A stretch of DNA of 64,000 nt, taken from positions 115,837,271 through 115,901,270 of the forward strand of contig OW121851.1 in assembly GCA_933228895.1 (NCBI GenBank), read 5' to 3'. Below, in pieces: positions 1 to 12,400 of the stretch; position 1 is the stretch's first letter; every line of letters begins with the position of its first letter. A model generated the notes under the pieces. The model had not been told where the DNA came from. It ran no database searches and saw only the letters and a program-made list of their open reading frames with translations. The stretch is from Platycnemis pennipes (Eukaryota; Arthropoda; Insecta; Odonata; Platycnemididae). Position numbers and translations under genes: made by a program.

Positions 1-2276
1 AACCATCTTCCGTTTGAAAAAAATGAGGACCCTAGTGGTACAGCTTGTTTCAAAGTTTGTGACCTAAGCACTGAAACCCATTATTGACCTAGATGAGTCT
101 ATTATCACGAATTGCTCACTCAAGGGTGTAAGGGATTTCTCTTTCCCTTCAGGGAACTCACTGAAGAAAGAGGTTTGCCTTTGCCTCCTCCCCCAAGAAC
201 ACCCTTCCCTCCATTTGTTGTGGTTCTGTGAACATAGGGGCCACCAGCTTTCAAACAAGCTAGAAGGAAGGGGCATATTAGGAACCTTTATCTCTGCCTG
301 ATTATTCCTAAGCTGAGAGCCAGAAAACTTCTACTCCCCATTTCTCTGGAGTTACAAATTAAAGGTATACATTAGAGATCATCTTGCCTTAGTAAATGCC
401 TAGCTGGTGGTCAAATATGCTCATCTTTGTGGATCTCTCCATTTTCCAGGTTTTGCCTCATTGTTTATCTGAGCTGATGACAGTTTCGCCTGGATTCCAC
501 TTGGCATCTTAAGTTAAAGTATCTCTGAGGAAGACTTTTAACCTGAAGATGTCCAGTGGAATCCAAATGAAACTGTTGTCACCTTAAACAAGCAATGCTA
601 TGAAATCCAGAAAATGGAGAAATCCATGAATCTACAATGCCACAGAAACCTACAATCTTAACTTTTTGAATTATCGGATAAACTTGTGTACCACATGCAC
701 CCATGTAAGACGAGAACCCTACTTTTATAAGCGTAGAAAAATTAAAAAAAGAATTTGGGGGCTTCTTTCATTCTCGGAGCACAAGGTTTTTGGGACCTGA
801 GAACTTCATTCCAGTACCAAAGACTTCCGTTGCATTGCATGCCACCGGTAGCATTGGCGTATGACATGACACATGTGGTGAATGCAGCCGTTGTTCCTAT
901 TTCAAGCCACATATAACTTCTACACGTTGCATTTAGGTATGAACGATACCGAAGAAGTTCTTGTCAAATGCCATAGTGTAACACGCAGTTTTTAAGTGTA
1001 AGCTTTGTAATTGCAATAGAATCTTTTCGCCGACGAAACACCTATAGGCGTAAAATTGCATCGAAATCTATCACGTGTGTACTTGGACAGCCATTGTTCT
1101 AAGATGGGATAACTGACAGATTTTCCCCTAAAGGCTTTTCTGTTCCTATTAATATGGAGTACTGCAACCATGTTCTTTCTTCAATTCCATATGCACGATT
1201 CCAGCACATCATACTTTCATCCTGCAGTGCAATTTCCTATTTCTTCAGTCTTTAATCACTTTTAGTTTTGCAATTGTCGCAAAAGACCGCAACTTTTTGC
1301 ACTTATTCATTTTAGACAGGACACAGATATATTCCAACTTTTGAAGGGAACTCGAAAATTAACAATGTAGTCTCCAGAAAACAGACGCCTGAAGCGAACA
1401 TGATGCACACACTGGTGAAAGGGTTTATAGTGCTAGGTTGGGTGGAAGAAAGTGATGGCCTTGAACGGCAAGCAAACGAACAATACACTCCCCTTAGTGA
1501 TTCATGCTGAGATTCTAGGGGTTCAGCTACCCTAGGGACTTCAGGGAAGTAGGCAGAGAGATAAAAAACTTGAGTAAGATGCGCATCCTCGCCTTCAACT
1601 GCAATTTCTGAGAAACAAGGTGTGCACAGTACACAGGTTTTTATGGTATTTTAATAGTCAAAAGCTAGTAAATTACTGCAGCCGCTTCCGACTAATAAAA
1701 GCTATCATTAATGTAACCCACACTACTGTTACAATTCAGACATAGGGTATAAATGATGAGCAGAGCTTCAAATATTGTCCAGTTACCCCTCTACAATAGT
1801 ATGTAACTCATCACAGCTTGGTGTCACAAATGATTGACATTAATCACCACTTCTGTCTTCTGGCCATCCAATCAGAAAGATAAATAAAATTAAAATTCTG
1901 TTATTTTGCCTATGTAGAACCTGAGCAAAAATAAGGAAAAATCCTGAGTGATATATATGATGATTGAGAGGCTAAACTTGGGAGAGGTGTGAAATAAATC
2001 AGGCAACCCAAGGGGTAAACCACTGACCACTTGATTCACAGTTAAAACTCCACATTCCCATTCAAAATTAAGTTTTTGCTACAGCAACTTGTTTTCCAGA
2101 AGTAAATTTATTTTTGAGCATTCACTTAGAGAGAAAAATGATTGTATCTACTTAAGTACTTGAAAAGGAGTACATCTCCTCACTACCTTTGAAAGAAAAC
2201 TCATGAGTGAAAATATAAAAAAAGGATATTAAGTTAAAAATAACATTTTTCTCAAAATACAGACATTAAAGCATAC
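1..2276. other. metro intron, AT-rich; next exon not seen
   Basis: Downstream of the SH3 exon in gene orientation. I found no frame resembling the end of SH3, the hook or the GUK domain. The stretch 640-1300 is less AT-rich than the rest but shows no recognisable product on either strand. A large foldback repeat lies at about 405-650 and is listed separately. Confidence 0.6.
405..650. repeat. imperfect foldback (inverted) repeat, about 110-bp arms
   Basis: The left arm (about 405-510) and right arm (about 545-650) are reverse complements with mismatches and small gaps. Matching landmarks are GGATTCCACTTGGCATCTT against the reverse complement of AAGATGTCCAGTGGAATCC, and CTCCATTTTCCAGG against the reverse complement of CCAGAAAATGGAG. 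The central loop is about 20-35 nt. It fits a foldback or MITE-like element in the metro intron; no target duplication was identified. Confidence 0.6.
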
Positions 2277-2473
2277 CAATAAGCATCATCCTGGCTGACA
2301 ATATGAAGGACATCGCCATTCTTGAAATCCAAACCAGCTTCCTTGCATGGAATATAGGGATCATCGGTGGCAGAATAATCAAAATATGCTCTCACACGGA
2401 CTTTGCTTTCCCTCAAATTCATCTTGCTATCAGCTGGCACCAGTTTGAAAGTTATTGTACCCTCTGAGCTTTG
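2277..2473 (-). CDS. metro: metro-like exon: PDZ end and first part of SH3
   Basis: 197-bp exon, acceptor CAG, donor GTATGC directly after the first two bases (TG) of a Trp codon. It encodes the last PDZ strand ([11 protein letters not shown]), a short link and the SH3 start ([36 protein letters not shown]). The split Trp corresponds to the second Trp of the MAGUK WW motif; the first is replaced by Tyr here. I could not find the next exon between 1 and 2270, so the following intron is at least 2.2 kb. Confidence 0.92.
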
Positions 2474-5400
2474 CTGTAAAGAGAGCCAGAAGCAATTCAA
2501 ATATACATAAGGGTTAGAAAGAGCTTTCAACAACACAAAGGCATTTAAAATTCATCACCATTCTTAAAAATCTGTGCATCAAATGAATCATTTATATCTC
2601 ACCAAAATTTTGAGGACATCATTTGGTGTTTTTCCTTCAACATTGATTCCATTGACCTCACAGACTTCATCACCAACATGAATCAATCCAGAACGATCAG
2701 CAGCACCTCCATGCATAATCCGTGCAATAACAATTTTTCCAGTTTCTTCATCTGTCTTGATAGTAGCACCCTGAGATGTATAAATGTATCAGTAACATCA
2801 AGTTCTACGTTCAAAATTTATTAAAAAAATTAGAAGCAAACAGTTTAGTCAAAAAAGGATTGACAAATGAAATTTAAATGAGTTAAGACATGAAATACTA
2901 ATCAATGCACATCTTCATGGATGGTAAAAATGCCAAAGTACAAAATAATCACCTTATACTTTATTACTGATATTACAATGATTGAAAGAGTTTGATATTC
3001 ATGTTCTAATAACCATTCAAATTTGATACACACAGGTTTGAGATTTATCTAACACATTTCAGCATTAAACTTATCATGAATAAGAAGTTACTAAGTAAAT
3101 TTAGAAAAAATATACTCTAGATCACACAAGTGCATGTTTGATAAAAGCAAAATTAACAACCTACTATGCAAAATTTTGGCATTCGAATAGGCATTTGACA
3201 TAAAAAACTACATCTATTAAATTCTATAATAACTGTATGCATTCAGAGCAGTTATTGATGTTTTATGACTATAACCCACAATACAATGAAATCAAAGCGG
3301 CAAGATCGACTATTAGAATTCAATAGTAGTAAGAATAATGCAGATACTGATGCCTGGTAAGTTTGATGCTTAAAAGTTTGAACCGAATGAAAACCAATAA
3401 AATAGCACAGGACAACAGCTAGTGAATAATTACTTAAGACTGATTTTAAGGCCATAGTTCTATAAGAGTTAGCAAACAGAAGCTTTTTTTCTAAGGAATA
3501 TATGGACTGATTTCCTATGAAAAGAGGCATTGCTGGTAGAAAATTTATAAACAAGCTTACTAGCAATGAAAAAATAAAATAAAAAAATCAAAACTGTTAG
3601 TAAGTATATCACTCCCCTGAAAATGTCATTAGTGATGTTTTATAGAGGTATTTTTTCTTATAATTTTGGATTAAAACTACAATTCAGGAGGAGTTAAGAT
3701 CTTGGTTTAAGGAAATGCTGCACATACAAGCAAAAATACTATTAATGTATGAAAAATGCTTCATACATTTACAATTAAGCTCATAGAGTAACGAAAAATA
3801 AGCAGTTCAATTATGGGCCCAAAATGAATTAAAAATTATTCATGGTTTATAACAGTTAACATTTTTTTATAAAATCAGATTCTTGAATATCTTTAAAGCT
3901 CTCTCAGCTAATATATATATTATGGGATAAAAGATTATCTACTTTAAATTAAAAAACAGGGTGTTTTATTGATCCATAATTTTATCAATCCTTTGTTATG
4001 AAATATATGTACACTGCAGCTTGATTTTGGGCAAAATTAGGGGATGATTTCATTCAAGTTTACCAGGTGTTAGTGCATAGATATCAGGCTGAAGATTCAC
4101 AAATAAGTCATTAGTTTTGTAACACATGTGCAATACTAGAATTGGTCTACTAATTTATGCAATTGGGAAAGCGTTGATGAAATTGTATGTTCTCCATATT
4201 TTCATGAAATCTCATGAAAAATCATATCACTTCAATTTTAATGCAGAACAACACGCCTCCTTTTGCTCCCTCCAATGCAATTACACATTTAAGAATTAAA
4301 CAATACAGGGAAATGCTGCTGACAATGGGTGCTCTAAATGAAAATAAGTAAAAATGGGAAGATTACTATATTTCCCATTTTCATCTTCCATTATCACCTT
4401 TGAAAAAACACATAAAATTTTTTTATGCTGATGTTGTAAAAAACACGTTTTCATAAAAGACAGAGTGAGGAAAATGTGAGAATAAATTGCAATGACAGGA
4501 GAACCACCCTGACATGATGGTTTTCAATGCTACACTGGTAGGCAGTACACCTAATGACGAAAGGTACCAGAAGGTTTGATGATTCACAGTGATTAAGAAT
4601 AGTAAAAAGTGGCAACATAAACATATCTTTTACAAAAGAAAAATCTTGTGAGATTACAAATTAGTCCCCAAAAACAAACCCTGATGTGAAAAATGTAACA
4701 TAATTAGATCAAGGGGAAAGTGTGCCTCAGAGCAACCTAATCTCCTGGCATGATGTGTCTGCTTCACGGTAATGACTCTTCTACTTCAATTGCTTTTGTC
4801 ACAATTTTTCCTTTTTTGCCTCTGAATAAATTGCAACACTGATGCAAAGTATTGTCACACTATTACAAGATGCCACTTTGCAACCATTTACGCCCCAGAA
4901 ATTCAAGATACCTCACATTATAACCTCACAATAGTAAATCTCAACTAACTATTGCCTAAACAATTCATCAACTGCAGTTGTTTGATGTTCAATGAGTGTT
5001 TTGCACAGTCGTGGCTACCAAAAGGCAATCATCAAAAAGAAACTTACAGAAAGAGCTGGCTAACTGATAACAGCCATGCAAATACCTTCAATTTATTCAT
5101 GGTTAGTCATGAAGCTTCTAAATAAGGTCTGACACTAAAGTGGCTACATATTTTGTGCTCCTTAATCCTATGTTGCCATTTTAAGGGAAAGTTAAAACAG
5201 TTATTATAAATACCCAAAGACATTGGGCTATAAAGATTTTAAAGATAGTGTGGACAAAAATAAAATTTTATAATGGGCTATTTTGCACAAAAAAGTGTCC
5301 AATTCCTAGGAAAATAGTGGCATGATGACTATATGATTAATGTTTTGTGATTAACTTCATTTGTTAAAATAGGGCAAGTGCACCCCAGGTAAAAATACGT

Positions 5401-8400
5401 ACTTCCTCAATAATGGGAGAATTGTTTAAAAATATCATGTTAATTGACATGTAGTACCCAGAAAGGATGACATTATTCCTAATTACATTTCTTAGTTACA
5501 GATTTTATGACACATATTACTTGAACATATTAAATACCATAAAATTATACGAAAATGAGGTAGTTCCTGGTGCCCACCTGGCTTGCTGCTTGTAAGTTAG
5601 CTTTGGCCCATCCTCAGTCACTCCTACTTTCATAGTTTTAAGTAAACAGAAATGTCACATGTATCCATTCCAAGCTGATTATATCATTTTCCCATTTTTT
5701 CAAATTGAATATGTAACACCAATAGGGCTATTGCAGTTCCATATTGACCATAAAAAAAGTCAATTTCTACCCAAACTTTAGACGAAGAAAGATTAGAGGC
5801 TTTCATTTCAGTGATTTAACGCCAATTTTTTTGCTACATGTGACAGTTCTTAATGAAGTGATATATGAATTATTTAAATTCAGAGAAGTATGTGATTCAT
5901 GCCATTCCTTTTTTGCTGGGGCATTCATTTCATGCTTCATTCCATTCTTAGCCACACAAAGCAAGGTGCAAACTGTGTATGCAGCTTCATCAAAAATCAA
6001 AACAAAAATAGAAAACGTTCAAAAACTATATGAAAAAGCCCAAAAATTATATTCAACTGAGAGAATGGTAACTACTTCAATTAAGACTTACCACTATAGG
6101 CTCAACACTTTGGGCACCACTCTTTGCAAGCAATTTAATGAAAGAAAAGACGATGATAGTACAAAAGCTTTAGAAGCATTCTAAAACTATATCACAATTA
6201 ATTATGCAATAAACTTTTAACAATAATAATAAAAAAATCAACTCCTGCATCAAAAATCAGAATCTTAAAAAACTTCCACCGTCAGGCGAGCAAGACAGTA
6301 AACTTTAAACAAACACCACTTTTTTTCAATTTTTGGAAACATTTATCAATGCATGCCCACATACCAGTCAATATTGATATGTTACATTATTCAAATGATG
6401 AACTGTTGACCTAACAATAAAATATATCATCATATAACATTTAATATACAGTTAAAATATTTATGATGCACATACCATATTTCAAATGGGAAGTACTTAA
6501 AAATTAAGGAAATTTTAAAGCACAATTAAATGCACACAATTAATATGCAGATGAATAGAACTTTACACACCAAAGGTTCATTGCTTTTTACAAGTTGGAC
6601 GATTTTTATGGTTTCTTCATCTTCATCCACCTCCACAGGTATTTCAGGCAATCTTGGAAAATAGTCCTTCTGTGCTATAGCATCATGAGCACACAACACA
6701 CCCTAGATGGAAGAAATAGTAATAAAATATGCGTCGAGTACTTCAGATAGCAACTTAATGCCCAGTTAAATAACTGTCCAGATTTTAGACATAGATCTAC
6801 ATCAACATAACACCCTATGAGCCACAGCAAGGGTGTATGGCAGGGGGTGAAGATCACCAACGGATAGATAATGATAATTAATTGATAGATAATGGATTTA
6901 ACAAAGGTTCTTTTGTAATTAAAGAAAAGGAATATAGGTTGGTCACTTGGGACCTTACAGAAAGGTCTCAATATCACACATAGCGTCATGAAATGGCCTA
7001 GGTGATATCTGACCCGATTATTTTAACTTGAAATATTTCATTATGATATGAAAGATAGTAATAGGAACTGAAAAATAAAATAATATGGTGATTGAAATAA
7101 TCTATCAAATAGCTGTCACCTGATTGAAGGTTGAAAGCTGAAAATAATACATAAAATAACAACAGTTCTACTTTTACGTAAGTAATCACAGGAAGTACTA
7201 CTTAAGGGCCTGGGAACATTCAAAAGCTTATCAGGAGGTCCTATGCACAGACCAAAGATACAGGGAAACAAATAAGCGTTTATGTCAAGGGAACTGGTGA
7301 TTTTGAAGTTGGACGATTTCTAAATTATGCACTTTAAAAAGCTCAAACACAAGTGTATTGCATAGTTAAGGTGATCAGAAATAATCAATGGTGCCATAGA
7401 AAGGAATTAGAATGCTGAAAGGAAAGAATATATATTACTGAAATGAAAAAATATAATATTACACAATACATTGTATATACAACAGTGTTATGTTTCGGGC
7501 TCAGTTTAGAGTTAAAAATAGATTGTATAAGTTGATTTAAGGTCTGCTGAAAGGATAATTGGAAATAAAAATACCTTATGATAACTGAATTATGTCTGCA
7601 AAAAGATATAGTGATTTCAATGTGACTTAAACCTTGCTGAATAAAGCTGTCGGTCATAACAAGCCATATAGATTTTTGAAAGGAAGGTGTCATGGATACG
7701 GTATATATGCCCATTTATTCGTAAGTACCCATGGGCTCATGAGTTCCCTAGGCACCCAAATATATCTGGAAAATAATTCAACCACATTCATTTTCCTGAC
7801 ATTCATCCACATTTCATGGCGAATTCGTTTGTATCACGATTCTGAAATCTCCAACGGAAAGTCCACAAAGTAAACAATTTGCAAGGGAAACATTATCTGG
7901 TACATCTAAGCAAATGAAATTAGTGAGAGGTACATGGGGAACAAAGAGGCTACGAGGTTGGATTAGGGCATTGAATAATGACAAGTCGAGTTCACCCACA
8001 CACAATACACATCATAACAAGAGAAAAGTAATCACCTGCATATGCGGTTTTTGCAGAAGGAAAAATATCTCCTTAAAGTCTCCTTGCACTGTAGTTCTTT
8101 GAGAGACAACATCCAAAACTTCTAAAGCCACTTGCATTGCATTGGAGAGCATAGGGTGGAACTTTTCGTCTTTGCCATTGCTAATAATCTTATTATGGAC
8201 TTGAACTAAGGCATTAAGTTCCCTTGACTGCAAGAGTCCACTGAGGAATCCAAATTCTTCTTCCGAGCTGGGAAGCTGTTGGCGCACTTCTTCCAATGAG
8301 ACTAGCAACCGAGATAAAGCTATATTCAAAGAGAACAATTACAGTGCATTAAACAAAAAATCATGGTCATGCAATTTTGAGTACGGATAGTCAAAATTAA

Positions 8401-8747
8401 TACATGCTACAGAGCTGACGGAAAATAATAAATCCTGGAATGTTACACATCCTGAGGGCAATGGATTTTTCGCAAAGGGGCACTGGCTGAAATGGGTTAT
8501 AGAGTGCAATCAGAGAGAGAAATATTAACATATACGACAACGTATTGCATGCTTAAACAACTTGTAGTAACACGAAACTTTTTATTGAGGACAAATCTAA
8601 AATTAGTATCTGAACAAGCTTTTTACACGCGGTGTAAATCTCTCGAATCCACAAGCTATTCGGTGACGCACATACTAAAACCCCGAAGAGGGTGATATAT
8701 TCAGTCTTACCTGGATCCCAGTTTCCATTAGCCATTACTGCAGTCAT
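2277..8747 (-). CDS. metro: MAGUK p55 scaffold, MPP3/MPP7 (Metro) type; 5' half, five exons
   Basis: Seen: joining 8711-8747, 8036-8319, 6571-6702, 2603-2770 and 2277-2473 on the minus strand gives one uninterrupted frame of 818 nt (272 codons plus two bases). All visible introns are GT...AG and every split codon joins correctly. Domain order is tandem L27 (residues about 14-105), linker with the SAHD-like [10 protein letters not shown] motif, PDZ (about 138-220, ligand loop EPLGAT across an exon junction) and SH3 (from about 230, [18 protein letters not shown]). Known: L27-L27-PDZ-SH3-GUK is the p55 MAGUK plan, and [15 protein letters not shown] is very close to vertebrate MPP3/MPP7 rather than MPP2/6 or PALS1. 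Drosophila Metro and mammalian MPP7 bind DLG and LIN-7 through L27 and act as membrane-associated scaffolds at synapses or junctions. Inferred: insect Metro orthologue. The rest of SH3 and the GUK domain lie below position 1. Confidence 0.9.
2603..2770 (-). CDS. metro: metro-like exon: PDZ core
   Basis: 168-bp exon (56 codons, phase 0 at both ends), acceptor CAG and donor GTGAGA. It encodes the PDZ core with [17 protein letters not shown], the [13 protein letters not shown] segment and [12 protein letters not shown]. This matches the MPP3/MPP7 PDZ almost residue for residue in the [15 protein letters not shown] stretch. The conserved Gly-Asp turn before the EVNG strand is intact, so the fold looks functional. 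Confidence 0.94.
2771..6570. other. large metro intron, no supported gene
   Basis: About 3.8 kb, strongly AT-rich, between the linker and PDZ exons. The longest frame is on the plus strand at 5744-6184 (146 codons). It does not resemble any family I know and its composition follows the surrounding AT-rich DNA, so I do not call it. No complete repeat element was recognised. Confidence 0.6.
6571..6702 (-). CDS. metro: metro-like exon: linker and PDZ start
   Basis: 132-bp exon (44 codons, phase 0 at both ends) with acceptor TAG and donor GTGTGT. It begins with [16 protein letters not shown], the conserved post-L27 motif of MPP3/MPP7, runs through an acidic linker (PVEVDEDEE) and ends in the PDZ beta-A strand [13 protein letters not shown]. 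The GAT that completes the carboxylate-binding loop opens the next exon. The neighbouring introns are about 1.3 kb and 3.8 kb. Confidence 0.93.
6703..8035. other. metro intron with LINE 3' fragment
   Basis: 1.3-kb intron between the L27 and linker exons. Apart from a short LINE 3'-end copy at about 6789-6862 it holds AT-rich sequence without recognisable coding potential. Confidence 0.6.
6789..6862 (-). mobile_element. LINE 3'-end fragment
   Basis: About 74 bp that match, with substitutions, both arms of the palindrome at 22.43-22.57 kb: ATCTACAT tail, AACACCCTATGAGCCACAG, and GGGTGTATGGCAGGGGGTGA. At 22.5 kb this segment lies downstream of a non-LTR reverse-transcriptase C-terminus, so it is read here as a short 3'-end remnant of the same family, in the same orientation as metro. 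Confidence 0.55.
8036..8319 (-). CDS. metro: metro-like exon: tandem L27 domains
   Basis: 284-bp exon between an AG acceptor (rc of 8320-8321) and the donor GTGATT. It encodes about 94 residues with the alternating hydrophobic helices of two L27 domains: [36 protein letters not shown] and [11 protein letters not shown], ending [10 protein letters not shown]. The last motif aligns with the LLSKPNVKALL segment of MPP7, and the next exon continues into the AHD motif as in that family. In the known family these domains heterodimerise with the L27 domains of LIN-7 and DLG, so this is the part that builds the tripartite complex. Confidence 0.9.
8320..8710. other. metro first coding intron
   Basis: 391-bp intron between the start exon and the L27 exon, bounded by GTAAGAC and TATAG on the minus strand. 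I see nothing else in it. Confidence 0.65.
8711..8747 (-). CDS. metro: metro-like first coding exon
   Basis: The exon encodes [12 protein letters not shown] plus the first base of an Ala codon, then a strong donor GTAAGAC. That single base joins the CT that opens the L27 exon to give GCT (Ala), restoring the frame. The ATG at 8747 is the first ATG in the open frame; the ATG at 8735 (fifth codon) has a purine at -3 and G at +4 and could equally be used. The frame stays open further upstream to about 8771 without another ATG, so an upstream exon cannot be excluded. No TSS is proven; the AT-rich 8.8-9.4 kb stretch is the obvious place for the 5' UTR and promoter. Confidence 0.72.
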
Positions 8748-9480
8748 CCTAATGACAGATGTAACCGACACAAATTCCCTGGAACAATGAGCACCGATAA
8801 TTGACTATGGCATACTATTTGCAGTAACAAAGACAACAGTTTAATAAACAAATATGTCCAGCACAAAATGAAAACAAATTGATTGAATTGGCACGTTCAA
8901 TGGGTATGTGGACAGTATAACGAGAACTGAATGGAGGGAACAAAGTTATAATTTTTCAGAGGTCGATGGAATGTGACGCGAATAAAGCTATCAATCAATG
9001 GATGACACCACGGATGCGAGAAACACCAATAGCAATCCATAAATTAATAGAACACGACTGGAAATAGCAGTTTATGAAAACGAAGGGTCAGGCCATTTTA
9101 ATTTTACTGCATAGACAAATAAAGGGTCTGTAACATGAGACGCCAGCGACGTCGCTCAATGGAAAAGGAAGGAGCACTTGCTGGGCAGTAAGATTGATTA
9201 ACTATAGGGTAGCCACTTCACTTATGTGTAACTAGCACTAACTTGGACTACGTTCCCATTAATGAAAAAAACTTGAGTTCTCTCCTTATATTGAGTAGGC
9301 ACTGTTTTGGACTAACGCCATATTGTTTTGAACCGATGCCGATCGTACCTGGCGATATTCTTCCCCAATAATTAGATTATGAACATTCTTTCGGGGAAGA
9401 GGATTTGGAGATTTTAAAATAAAGTGATATCGATGTAACCATTTCTTTGGTTGTAAATTTTCTTATACATGCGCTTCTTC
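8748..9480 (-). promoter_or_regulatory. presumed 5' UTR and promoter region of metro
   Basis: Directly upstream of the first coding exon. A DRE-like TATCGAT occurs near 9427-9433 and an ATATTG/CCATATTG block near 9330. No TATA box in a clear position was seen on the minus strand. The assignment rests on position alone. Confidence 0.3.
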
Positions 9481-12400
9481 AAACATGCCTTGCGTTAATC
9501 GTCTGCCACGCCTTTGCACACTCGGGCGAAACTTCATCCTCTGGTGAATAATAGGATACATCACTGGAGGGGATAGTGTATTTTTTCATAGGGAGAACAT
9601 GTGTTATTGCTTTCCTTTCCAAAATCATTTGTTTTTATCGGTGAGACTATTTGGTTGGACTTTTTGCTTTAAAAATTATTTTAAGTTTAATTTCAGTTAT
9701 TATGATGCGCTTTGTATTTATTTGCCGCGAACTCACCCCTTCTGTTTATTTACATTATGTTTCATTAATTTTTTCCCACTAATAAAGGGGCGGGATTTTG
9801 TATTTTCTTTCCAATGAACACGTAGTTAATTTTTTAAACCGTCAATACTTTGGATTACAAGGCTTCTGTCATGTAAAGAGCGGTTTTGAACTTCTAGATG
9901 CTACAGGTGTATGACTGCTTATGGCAGTGAATGAAAATATCGTGAATTATGGAATTCACTGTGATGTAATGATGGCTCTGAAAATACAGTGCTACGTCCT
10001 TTTCATTTAAAATGCTGCATATGTCCCCATACCTGGAGAAAATTGTGGTGGAATAGTTTTGCTACATTTGAAAGAACGTAAACAATCATGGCACTAACAC
10101 TCATGCATTTAAACTTTTGCCCCTCTAACAAATTTTCCAGTGCGACTAGAAGTTTCTTGCACGAAGAATTTGATTATTTCGCTTGGTCTCCGCCTTAAAG
10201 TGTGCATGTCATAGTTTCTACAAGTATGTGATTGAGATTGATAGGGACCGAAGTTTGAAAACTTCAATAACATTCCATATTATGAATAAAATTGTTTTGT
10301 TGCATTGAAGCCGTAATAGGAGATCAGTAATAACTGTGCATCTTCAATGTGTTTTTTCTTAATCACTAATTGCAAGGTTCATCTAGGAGTACACTCCTCT
10401 GACAAGCTCTATCATTGGGCACACACTCTTTATTTTATTCCTAACATTCATTCAATTCTACTTTTAATGTTTTACTTTTTATGCCATATCCGGGGATTTA
10501 AGATGATCTCCAAATGAATGTATGATATCAATTTGCAATTGCAGTCATTGTCCATCTTCTGGAGGCTTTTGTGACAAACCTGAGATGTACCGAAGACACT
10601 GAACATTGTCAATATTTTGGTAAGTTGTTTATAGCAATTGATTATACTCACCATTACTACCCATTGGTTTTATTCCCAATCATTTTGAGCAGCATCATAG
10701 ATTTACACAGTGAGATCCTAAATACAATGAAAGCTTGTGGTAGAATCGAAATGTAACCCAGGTGCTCACACTGTTTTGAAGTTGAATAATAGATAGTGCA
10801 ATGTCCTAAACACTGTTAGGCCTTGCTAAGCATCAGTAAACTAGTTACATTAGTTTGATATTGTTTCACTGTGGTTTTTAGACGTCGGAGACAACAGCAC
10901 GTATCTTGTTTTCTAGTGCGTAGCACATAATCTAATGTATTAGTAAACTTAGTTATAGATTTATTGTTGTATCTTGCCAGTTTTACCCTAGTAAACACTA
11001 GGATCAATGCTCATTTTTAAATCCTGTGTGCCACTCTAGTTAGTTGTGAGATTTGTGTTGGTGCTTTAGATGGAATACCTTTTATTGAGCATTGTTGATA
11101 TGGCATTTAAAACAGTGCAGGTCCTGGAAAATAATATCGAGGATCTCTTATCAGAGAGTCTTGATGATAGGGTAATACTTGTCCTTCTTAGAAATGAGAT
11201 ACTCTCTTTTTGTATTACTTTGCTTTCTTTTGATAGACTTCAAATAGAATTAGGTATCATGGTTCTAGTGTACAGATCTTATTGAATACATAGTTTTTAA
11301 TGTAAGTCAAGTCAGAATTATAAAAATGTTATATAGGGAAATAGATCTTTTGTCATTATGCCTTATATCTGAAATGAACTTGCTGATCTTTGTCTCATCA
11401 AGTTTGAGTAAATTTCCAGGCATGTGTGTATTATTTCTATCACCCTGAAGTTACTTCTTAATTGAATTTTATTTCAAACTCCATTTCACACAAGTTGCTC
11501 GTGGCTGAAGTTGTGATAAAGATGCACTATTGTGAAGTTTTATCTTTGTTATTTTAAAGTTTTTAGCCTCATGTCAGCTCTTTCCCTATTTATTCTTTTG
11601 GGCATTTGATAATATGGGAATTATGCATGAAAAAAAGTTGTACTAATTGGAGTGGTAGAAGTGGCCGAGAGCACGTCGTTGAAATGTCAAAATCATGGGC
11701 GTAATTTTTCAGATCCCTTCATAAATTTCCTCATTGTAATTCCAGCCATGTTTAATACATCTTCATCCTAGTACTTCTCCAAATTTTTCTTGAGGGTAGC
11801 CCTGAAGTTTAAAGCAGAAGTAATGCTGTCATTATTTGATTTATGCCATGTATTTACGTACCCTCCCAGAAAATTCAATGCATCAGACGTAAACTGCTAA
11901 AGAAATGATATGCAACCTTGAGGAAGGGCTGCCTTAGGTCCTTTTGTTTGTTGATTAATCATGTGAATATTTGTGAAGTACACGTGTGGGAAGTAGGAGT
12001 CAGTCCTAATAAGTCCCGCCAATGGTTCCCCATGTAAGAAGGGTACTTAGTTTTTAGTGTTGATAATACTAACAATTGTTCCAACATTAGGAGAGTCAGT
12101 ACCTATTTCATCGCTGCGCTTCAAAAGGTTTACCTAGAGAGCTGTCCCTCATGCTAAGTACATTTTGTACTTATGTTAATTTTCGTCATAATATTACCAC
12201 AATGTAGTGATTTTATAGAGTGTCTCAGCTCCTAGTGGTTACTGTTATAGATTTAAATGACACACCTAATATTTCTTAGGATACTAAAAATATTTGACAT
12301 GTTTACACTTTTATTGCAAAACATAAATTCCTGTTTTTCTGTCCATTTAAAGCCAACAAACTCATTTTACAGTCTAATTTTTTTCATGAGGGTATTCCTG

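Noticed and set aside
1..2270. Search for the remaining SH3 and GUK exons
   Set aside because: No segment with splice sites and the expected GLIPS-like or GUK motifs was found.
3252..3566. 104-codon minus-strand frame in the metro intron
   Set aside because: Low-complexity hydrophobic translation of AT-rich DNA; not in phase with the exons.
5744..6184. 146-codon plus-strand frame in the metro intron
   Set aside because: Antisense to metro, no motif, AT-driven codons and no splice or promoter support.
11070..11285. Plus-strand open frame as second exon of a gene with 10545-10619
   Set aside because: The splice phases do not match: joining gives an early stop.
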